This document shows positions 44,990 to 51,797 of a stretch of 64,000 nucleotides of DNA, one piece after another (the first letter of the stretch is position 1; every line of letters begins with the position of its first letter). Source of the DNA: Flavipsychrobacter sp. (GTDB lineage: Bacteria; Bacteroidota; Bacteroidia; Chitinophagales; Chitinophagaceae); NCBI GenBank assembly GCA_031292525.1, contig JARLGY010000023.1:245748-309747 (forward strand). Direction: 5' to 3'. A program made the translations under genes and the position numbers. Under the pieces are notes generated by a model. That model searched no databases, was not told the origin of the DNA, and was given only the letters and a program-made list of their open reading frames with translations.

Positions 44990-45663
44990 TTATATAATTC
45001 TTCCAGAATGTCCAGAAATGTCCGTTACGGACATTTTGTATTTTTTACAAAATATGTTGTGGGTAAAGGTTTGAGCAAAAATGTCCGTTTCCATCTTTAA
45101 AATTTAACAACACTGATAAAATTGATTTAACGTGATCAGACAGCTTAAATGATTATGATTTTTGTCTATCAATAAATCAGTGTCGAGTAGTAAGCTAACG
45201 AGGAGGTGTCCGACCTGTCCGGTACCGGACAGGGGTGTTTCGAGTGAAACCCTTTACTAGCAGGGATTTTGCTCTGTTGTCCTGTCCGATATAAAAATAA
45301 GGTGCTGTTTGCTGTTTGTCTGAACTATACGTTTGATCATTATGACTTATCTGATCTAGTACGAGAGCCCCCTTTGTGATCGGTATTAGCCTCATAATAT
45401 GACTATGTTTCATTGTCCGATCTGTCCGGTGGTCGGAAAGGGGGTTTTTATGAAAGCCTAGTGAAAGACTTGGGCTGAGGTGTCTTGTCCGGTTTTAAAA
45501 ATAAATTGTCTTACTGATTTGGGAAAAAAAGCAGGACGAACTTAATATGCATGGGAAAGAAAAAACGAGCCATATGTTGGAGGATAGCTTATCTACCCGC
45601 TTATTGATGCAAGATAAGAATGACGGAAGAAAACTGCCCCAATAAGATATGCACAGTTCCACG
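44990..45663 (+). repeat. Intergenic repeat element, copy B
   Basis: About 670 bp, matching element A in inverted orientation with the same order. Three modules have palindromes at 45016-45036 (AAATGTCCGT-T-ACGGACATTT), 45215-45232 (CTGTCCGGTACCGGACAG, an uninterrupted perfect 18-bp palindrome) and about 45422-45438 (degenerate), centres about 197 and 207 bp apart. Modules two and three each have an extra TGTCCG half-site about 55-60 bp downstream, followed by an A/T stretch (near 45285 and 45488). GTTTGTCTGAACTAT at 45314-45328 equals a segment of copy A. The outer end is the 55-bp block 45609-45663. No ORF conserved with A, no transposase, no direct-repeat flanks seen. Confidence 0.8.
45609..45663 (+). 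repeat. 55-bp conserved end block of element B
   Basis: Reverse complement of the block in element A at 48 of 55 positions by hand count. Outer boundary of the element on the side of the ice-binding-like gene. A second partial GTGGAAC-like motif (GTTCCAC) occurs 10 bp further on, at 45673-45679, only in this copy. Confidence 0.8.
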
Positions 45664-45763
45664 GTGTACAATGTTCCACAATTAAAATAGACCATTGCAC
45701 TAAATCGACATCGAAATCAGGGAGGAACTTGGCAATTTAAATTTAAAATTTTAATGAGGCGGA

Positions 45764-45803
45764 GTAAATAAAATGTCAGCTCTTGTGTGGCATTTTATTT
45801 TAC
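45764..45803. terminator. Hairpin/terminator-like repeat near element B
   Basis: AAATAAAATGTC pairs with GGCATTTTATTT (one G-T wobble) around an 11-nt loop, flanked by A/T runs on both sides. It could stop a plus-strand transcript leaving element B, or a minus-strand one. No gene ends here, so its presence suggests that some RNA crosses this gap. Confidence 0.55.
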
Positions 45804-46013
45804 CTATTCAACTTATAGAACCAACCCTGTAGGGATTGTCTCTAATAAAACAGCTATCATATAACAAATATACTATCATGCAGATTGTTTAACATATAGC
45901 GATAATTACACAACGTATGTTATTAATTATCTTTCATTTAAAAATTATTTTTAATTCGTTGGCATGGATGTTGCCTATCGGTAGTTCATGCAATACAATT
46001 TGCATTCAAGGCT

Positions 46014-49000
46014 ATGAGAGAAAATTTTTACATCAGCGATTTACCGCATCCCCTTTGCACTACAGCAAAACCAAGTATTCACAAACGACTCAAACAGAAA
46101 CTGTCTGCTTTTGTAGTAGCGGCAGTATTATTAACCATTCCAAGCACGTTATTTGCACAAGCACCCAACCTAGGGACTGCTGCGAATTTTGTTCTCTTTA
46201 CCGGAGTTGGGGCCGTGACCCACTCGGGAAGCTCACATATAACAGGGAATGTGGGATCGAACAGCGGATCGAGCACAGGATTTGGGAACGTGAATGGCGT
46301 AATGCTTAACAATAATGGCGCAACGGCCACATGTGCGGCAGACCTACTTACTGCATACAACCAGTTGAATACTGCTATACCAACAGCAACACCATCATCA
46401 TTATTAGGTAATGGCACAACGTTAGTAGCAGGAGTATATCACATTACCAGTGCTGCAACTTTAAACTTAGCACTTAACCTAGATGGCCAGGGCAATCCGA
46501 ATGCACTATTTATTTTTCAAATAGATGGCTCTCTGTCAGCAAATTCATTATCCCGAGTGAACCTGTTGAACGGGGCACTTGCGTGTAATGTATTCTGGAA
46601 AGTAGAGGGATTGGTGAGCATAGCAACAGCGAGCACCATGAGAGGGAACATAATAGCTAACAATGCTGCTATTAACATTGGCACAGGTGATACCCTTGAG
46701 GGCAGGGCACTATCTACGGCAGGAGCGATATCTGTGAGCGGCGTAGTTGCCTACACACCAATAGGCTGCGGCAGTACTTACCTTACAGGACCTGCAGCAC
46801 CAGCACTTGCATCGACAGCTGCATATGGTGTATTCTCGGGCAACGGACAGGTAACCAACACGGGCGTGACCCATATAACAGGAGACGTCGGGTCGAATCT
46901 CGGATTGACTACTGGTTTTAATCCATTGTTTGTAACAGGAACGATACATCCTATACCTGATGCATCTACAGCCGCATGTGCAGCTGACCTTACCAATGTT
47001 TACAACTACCTGAATACGATACCTTACGATATTGAATTGCTATACCCTGCACAGTTTGGGAATGACCTTACCCTTACACCGCATACCTACCTGATGAATG
47101 CAGCAACCACCTTTACAGGTGCAGTGTACCTGGATGCTGAAGGCGATGCTAATGCCGTTTTTATTATAAAAATAAACGGAGCACTTACATCGGGCACCTT
47201 TAGCAAAGTGGTACTTATAAATGGCACTCAAGCCAAGAATGTATACTGGAAAATAGATGGCGCAGTGAATATAGGTGCTAATTCACTTTTTAATGGCACT
47301 ATGGTTGCCAACAATGGCGCTATACAGCTTGGACTAAACGACACCCTTAACGGCAGAGCGTTAACCACTGATGGTGCAGTAACTATCCAATCGAGCAACA
47401 TTACTATTACCACGGCTGCATGCACTGCACCGCCTATAACAGGTAACAACAACTTGTGCCCAAATAGCACCACAGTTCTTAGTAACACGACAACCGGCGG
47501 CAGATGGAGCAGCAGTAATCCCCTGGTTGCGACAATCGATTCTATATTTGGTACCGTACGTGGAATAAATGCCGGTAACACTACTATAACTTATGTAACC
47601 TCTACAGCTTGCGTAAGCACAATGGGATTTGTTGTTAACCCCAATCCCGCACCGATAACAGGTCCAGGCTTCGTATGCTCGGGATCAACAATAACACTAA
47701 ATGATATTACGCCAAATGGCACATGGACCAGCAGCAATGTATTGCAGGCTACGGTAGCAAGCACAACAGGTGTAGTGACAGGAGTATCAACGGGAACACC
47801 ATTTATAACCTACACTCTAAATACAGGTTGCGTTGCAAATAAAACCATCTCAGTAAACGCAGATGGAGGCACGATAACAGGCCCATCAAGTGTATGTACC
47901 GGCACCGCCATTCAACTAACAGACTCTATACCTGGCGGAACATGGAGTGCAAACAATAGCAGAGCTACAGTTGTGAACGGGCTTGTAACAGGAATAACAG
48001 CAGGTATTGACACCATTACCTATTCTGTAACTAACACTTGTGGAACAGCTGCAACATCAAAAATCATTACTATTAACACAATGCCTACAGCAGGAACAAT
48101 AGCAGGCCCAAGCAGCGTATGTGTAGGTTCTTCTATCACGCTGACAGATGCCGTAACAGGTGGAACATGGAGTGCATCAAATACTAATGCTACGGTTGTT
48201 AACGGCGTTGTAAGTGGTGTAACAGCAGGGACAGATAACATTACCTATACCGTTACCAATACATGCGGAACAACAACAGCGAATGACCTTATCACCATAA
48301 ACCCACTACCTAATGCAGGCAACATTACTGGTCCTTCAAGCGTATGTGTGGGTGCGACAGTAACATTAACTGATGCAACAGCGGGTGGCACATGGAGTGC
48401 AAGCAATACTAATGCAACAGTATTGAATGGCAACGTGAGTGGTGTAACAGCAGGAACAGATAATATTATGTATTCTGTAACCAATATTTGCGGAACGGCA
48501 ATAGCAACGCAAGCCATGACCATTAATCCATTGCCAAATGCTGGTAGTATATCCGGACCATCAAGCGTATGTGTGGGTTCGTCTATTACTTTGACGGATG
48601 CAACAACGGGAGGCACATGGAGTGCAAGCAATACAAGTGCAACAGTGTTGAACGGTGTTGTGAGTGGAGTAACAGCCGGAACAGATAACATTATCTATTC
48701 TGTAACGAACGTTTGCGGTACAGCAACGGTGACACAAGCTATAATAATAAACCCATTACCAAATGCAGGCACGATAACTGGCCCAACAGGTGTATGCTAC
48801 GGAGCATCTATAACCTTAACGGACCTGGCAACAGGAGGTACATGGAGTACAAGCAACAACAACGCGAGCGTAGCTGGCGGAACAGTAACTGCAAATACTA
48901 CAGGACAAGACACTATATACTATACTGTGGTAAATGTTTGTGGTACTGCAATTGCAAGCCACAATGTAACTGTAAACCCACTACCGATAGTACCAGCCAT

Positions 49001-49751
49001 AACAACACAGGCACCTGCAAATGTGTGTACAGATACAAAGTACCAAAACTTTGGTACAGCGACACCGCCACCTACCGGTACCGCATATAACTGGACAGCA
49101 ACAAACGCAAAGGTTTGGGCACAAGGCTTGAATCGCCAATACTCGCTAGTAACTTTTGACACTACGGGCAATGCATATGTAATGCTGCATACAACATTAA
49201 CAGGAACGGGATGTACCAACGAAACAACAATACCAATAACTGTAGGCACAAGTATAGCTGAAGTACCAAGCGTAGTTTATTTTAACTATCATTTTGTATG
49301 TACACCTAATACTGAAAATTCTTACCAGTGGGGTTATGATGATGCGATAACACTAGATTCCACAATACTTACAGGAGAGATCAACCAGGACTACCTGAAT
49401 ACGAATGCTGATTTTGCCAATAAATATTATTGGGTGATGACCAACATGAGTGGTTGTTTGCAAAAAACATACTACACTATACCAACTGTTGTGCAAAATG
49501 TGAATAGTGCTACAAGTCTTTCAGTTTATCCGAACCCTACAAGCAGTGTTGTTAATGTAGCTATCAGTTCGGCTATTAATGGTGAAATGCAAGTGGAAAT
49601 AATGAACATGACCGGACAGAGACTCAGCATGACAACGGCCACAAATAACAAAGCTAGTGTGAATGTAGAAATGCTACCTGCGGGATCTTACCTGGTTACC
49701 TGCTATCGTGATGGAATCAAAATAGCGATATCAAAATTCACAAAAAACTAA
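46014..49751 (+). CDS. Secreted protein with two DUF3494 (ice-binding-like) domains, Ig-like repeats and type A T9SS sorting domain
   Basis: 1245 residues. A long N-region precedes the signal helix (LSAFVVAAVLLTIPSTLFAQ, cut near 49). Domain 1 (about 50-250) and domain 2 (about 265-470) are DUF3494 folds: LGTAANFVLFTGVGAVTHSGSSHITGNVGSN versus LASTAAYGVFSGNGQVTNTGVTHITGDVGSN, each with CAADLxxxYNxLNT, an LDxxGxxNAxFIFxxxG strand, NVFWKVxG/NVYWKIDG and a late DTLxGRAL. Seven Ig-like repeats of about 75 residues follow (about 470-990), then a unique region, and a C-terminal sorting domain (about 1165-1245, LSVYPNPTSSVVNVAI, LPAGSYLVTCYRDG). DUF3494 proteins bind ice; some act as adhesins. Export by type IX secretion is expected. 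Ice binding itself is inferred from family. Confidence 0.87.
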   Translation: MRENFYISDLPHPLCTTAKPSIHKRLKQKLSAFVVAAVLLTIPSTLFAQAPNLGTAANFVLFTGVGAVTHSGSSHITGNVGSNSGSSTGFGNVNGVMLNNNGATATCAADLLTAYNQLNTAIPTATPSSLLGNGTTLVAGVYHITSAATLNLALNLDGQGNPNALFIFQIDGSLSANSLSRVNLLNGALACNVFWKVEGLVSIATASTMRGNIIANNAAINIGTGDTLEGRALSTAGAISVSGVVAYTPIGCGSTYLTGPAAPALASTAAYGVFSGNGQVTNTGVTHITGDVGSNLGLTTGFNPLFVTGTIHPIPDASTAACAADLTNVYNYLNTIPYDIELLYPAQFGNDLTLTPHTYLMNAATTFTGAVYLDAEGDANAVFIIKINGALTSGTFSKVVLINGTQAKNVYWKIDGAVNIGANSLFNGTMVANNGAIQLGLNDTLNGRALTTDGAVTIQSSNITITTAACTAPPITGNNNLCPNSTTVLSNTTTGGRWSSSNPLVATIDSIFGTVRGINAGNTTITYVTSTACVSTMGFVVNPNPAPITGPGFVCSGSTITLNDITPNGTWTSSNVLQATVASTTGVVTGVSTGTPFITYTLNTGCVANKTISVNADGGTITGPSSVCTGTAIQLTDSIPGGTWSANNSRATVVNGLVTGITAGIDTITYSVTNTCGTAATSKIITINTMPTAGTIAGPSSVCVGSSITLTDAVTGGTWSASNTNATVVNGVVSGVTAGTDNITYTVTNTCGTTTANDLITINPLPNAGNITGPSSVCVGATVTLTDATAGGTWSASNTNATVLNGNVSGVTAGTDNIMYSVTNICGTAIATQAMTINPLPNAGSISGPSSVCVGSSITLTDATTGGTWSASNTSATVLNGVVSGVTAGTDNIIYSVTNVCGTATVTQAIIINPLPNAGTITGPTGVCYGASITLTDLATGGTWSTSNNNASVAGGTVTANTTGQDTIYYTVVNVCGTAIASHNVTVNPLPIVPAITTQAPANVCTDTKYQNFGTATPPPTGTAYNWTATNAKVWAQGLNRQYSLVTFDTTGNAYVMLHTTLTGTGCTNETTIPITVGTSIAEVPSVVYFNYHFVCTPNTENSYQWGYDDAITLDSTILTGEINQDYLNTNADFANKYYWVMTNMSGCLQKTYYTIPTVVQNVNSATSLSVYPNPTSSVVNVAISSAINGEMQVEIMNMTGQRLSMTTATNNKASVNVEMLPAGSYLVTCYRDGIKIAISKFTKN
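47424..48990 (+). repeat. Seven tandem Ig-like repeats inside the ice-binding-like gene
   Basis: Units of about 225 bp, each encoding ITGPSSVCxGxxITLTD, GGTWSASNTNATVxNG, VSGVTAGTDNIxYxVTN and a closing CGTA...INPLPNAG. Copies 4-6 (about 48.09-48.77 kb) are nearly the same at DNA level; the first two and the last are more divergent. This pattern fits repeated duplication from the middle of the array. Confidence 0.85.
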
Positions 49752-49776
49752 ATCTTCAACATTAAAAATTTATAAA

Positions 49777-51720
49777 ATGAAAAAACTATTTTTCTTGTTG
49801 ATGACTGTAAGTAGTTCATTATCAGCAATAGCACAATCGCCAACACCACGAGTACACAGGGACAGCTCATTATCAAGATGGGTAATAGATGTAAACTTAC
49901 TAGGGGGCGGTGTCAGCCAGACGTTTACAACAGCAAACTCGAGCGCTAACTACCCCAACGTACTGAATGCGAATACAGGACAACTGACATACCAAAACGG
50001 TTATGGGTTTGGCGCGGATGCGCAGCTGGGCTTCTTCTTTGGTAAGAAACGCCACTTTGGTATAGGTACAGGGTTTATGTATATGGAACAACATGGAGAT
50101 GCGGTACTTAATAATTATCATGTAGAATACCAGGCTACAGACGGGAATGCAAATATCTTCAGGCAAGTAGTAACCGGTAATAACATAAAAGAGAACATTA
50201 TTTCCAGAAGTTACAATATCCCTGTACTCTTAAAATACAAGGACCGCTTCTCTAAACACTGGGGTTTTACAGCTGATGCAGGCGCAGTCATTAACCTGCA
50301 AACGCAAAATGCCTATACAACACATGCATCTTTTGACTATGAGGCTATATACAAATTTAGCCAGACGGATGGTATTCAACGGTCGGTATATGACAACTCA
50401 CCTACACCGGATGCAACAGACTGGCTGATAACAAAAGCTGAATTCCTAAAGAATAACCCTAATGGTGATGTTGCAGCCTATTTTGCCGCAAAACGCGCAC
50501 TGGGCTATAATGTGGGCGATGGGATAAGCCCTGATACACGCACGGGGACTACCACAAACACACAAGTGACAGTTGGCTTCCTGGTACAACCATCGGTGAA
50601 TTACTTCTTATCCGACCATGTTGCCCTGAACCTGGGAGTGTATTATATGATACAACCTTTTACCAACAATGCACAAACAGGGTACCAGCTAACAGATGGC
50701 GTTGGAAAGTACAGCTCTGTAATGAACAATGTTACAGCGACTACAGACCAGTCGTACGGGATAAATTTCGGAGCACGTTTCTTCCTAGGACACAGTCGTA
50801 AACCAATGGTTATAAGCTCCATTGACGAATCAAGTCCATCTCAGTGTGGCTTGTGCGATGGCAGCATGGCCTTCCATGGTTTAACACCAAACAAAAAGGT
50901 AACCATCAACTACAGCGTAAATGGTGCACCGAACACATCATATACAACAGTTGTAGAAACGGACGGCCAGGTAAAGATGACCCATCTTTGCGCAGGAAAT
51001 TATACCGGAATTGAAGCCAAGATAAAAAGGCACAGAGCAACCGCAGCACCAGTAACTATAGTTGCTACAAGCATGACCCTTGCAACGCAGGATGCTACGA
51101 ATCCAACATCGGCAAACGAATGTAATGGCTCTGTGATGTTTACAGGTGTATATGCCAATGACGGCAAAGTAACAGTAAGCTACAATGTAGATGGAAAACA
51201 TAAAACATATGAAGGCTCTATAAACCCAGACCACTCGATATCTATACGTGGACTATGCCCAGGTAATTATAGCGGCATAACAGTACAGGTTAATACTTGC
51301 TCTGCAAATGGTACTGACTTTACATTAACAGCACCAATACCAGCACCACTGCCACCGGTAGCACCAGTTATTGATGCAGTAGACATTTCAATTCCGATAC
51401 TGTTTGATGTAAACAAGACCGTTGTTCCGGCATCGTCTTATCCATTAATAGATGAAGCAGCAAAAGAACTGAATGCAAACACCAATGCACGCCTGACCAT
51501 TGACGGTCACGCTGATGCAAGTGGTTCTGAACCATCGAACAAGGTACTGTCGCTAAAACGTGCAAACGCTGTAAAAGCACAGTTGACCAAGAGAGGTGTT
51601 AGTGCAAACAGGGTGAAAACAAGAGGCCATGGCAGCAGTATGCCGGCCGCAACAAATGCAACACGTGAAGGAAAGCGTGAAAACAGAAGGGCTATCATGA
51701 AAATGGAACCTGCACAGTAA
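49777..51720 (+). CDS. OmpA-family outer-membrane protein with two SprB-like repeats
   Basis: 647 residues: signal peptide (LFFLLMTVSSSLSAIAQ), an N-terminal outer-membrane barrel (about 35-340, with strands such as VIDVNLLGGGVSQTF, GFGADAQLGFFFGKKRHFGIGTGF and SYGINFGARFFLG), two cysteine-containing repeats (about 350-430, QCGLCDGSMAFHGLTPNKKVTINY...LCAGNYTGI; about 440-525, ECNGSVMFTGVY...LCPGNYSGI) resembling SprB-type repeats, and a C-terminal OmpA domain (about 535-645, ISIPILFDVNKTVV, LTIDGHADASGSEPSNKVLSLKRANAV). The OmpA part should bind peptidoglycan. It starts 25 bp after the ice-binding-like gene, so the two are probably one operon. It could anchor or display that protein. Confidence 0.87.
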   Translation: MKKLFFLLMTVSSSLSAIAQSPTPRVHRDSSLSRWVIDVNLLGGGVSQTFTTANSSANYPNVLNANTGQLTYQNGYGFGADAQLGFFFGKKRHFGIGTGFMYMEQHGDAVLNNYHVEYQATDGNANIFRQVVTGNNIKENIISRSYNIPVLLKYKDRFSKHWGFTADAGAVINLQTQNAYTTHASFDYEAIYKFSQTDGIQRSVYDNSPTPDATDWLITKAEFLKNNPNGDVAAYFAAKRALGYNVGDGISPDTRTGTTTNTQVTVGFLVQPSVNYFLSDHVALNLGVYYMIQPFTNNAQTGYQLTDGVGKYSSVMNNVTATTDQSYGINFGARFFLGHSRKPMVISSIDESSPSQCGLCDGSMAFHGLTPNKKVTINYSVNGAPNTSYTTVVETDGQVKMTHLCAGNYTGIEAKIKRHRATAAPVTIVATSMTLATQDATNPTSANECNGSVMFTGVYANDGKVTVSYNVDGKHKTYEGSINPDHSISIRGLCPGNYSGITVQVNTCSANGTDFTLTAPIPAPLPPVAPVIDAVDISIPILFDVNKTVVPASSYPLIDEAAKELNANTNARLTIDGHADASGSEPSNKVLSLKRANAVKAQLTKRGVSANRVKTRGHGSSMPAATNATREGKRENRRAIMKMEPAQ

Positions 51721-51737
51721 TACAGTATCTAATACAG

Positions 51738-51772
51738 AAAAGCAGTCTCATACATCATGAGGCTGCTTTTTT
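51738..51772. terminator. Bidirectional terminator between OmpA and CHU_C genes
   Basis: AAAAGCAGTCTCAT (51738-51751) pairs with ATGAGGCTGCTTTT (51756-51769), one wobble, 4-nt loop, and T/A runs on each side. Serves the convergent OmpA (plus) and CHU_C (minus) genes. Confidence 0.88.
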
Positions 51773-51797
51773 ACATTTATGCCAATCTAATAGTGGC

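Larger units (their letters stand above)
44898..46013. other. 1.1-kb intergenic region containing repeat element B
   Basis: Divergent gap between ctaB and the ice-binding-like gene. It contains the ctaB upstream region, repeat element B (44990-45663), a terminator-like hairpin (45764-45803), and about 210 AT-rich bases before the next ATG in which I see no clear gene or consensus promoter. Short frames in the element lack conservation with copy A. Confidence 0.75.

Noticed and set aside
33799..45663. Composite transposon bounded by elements A and B
   Set aside because: No transposase or integrase inside or beside the elements, and the enclosed genes (ruvX, def, ctaB and others) are core genes.
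48245..48691. 148-codon minus-strand frame in the Ig-repeat region
   Set aside because: Its apparent internal repeats simply mirror the Ig repeats of the sense gene.
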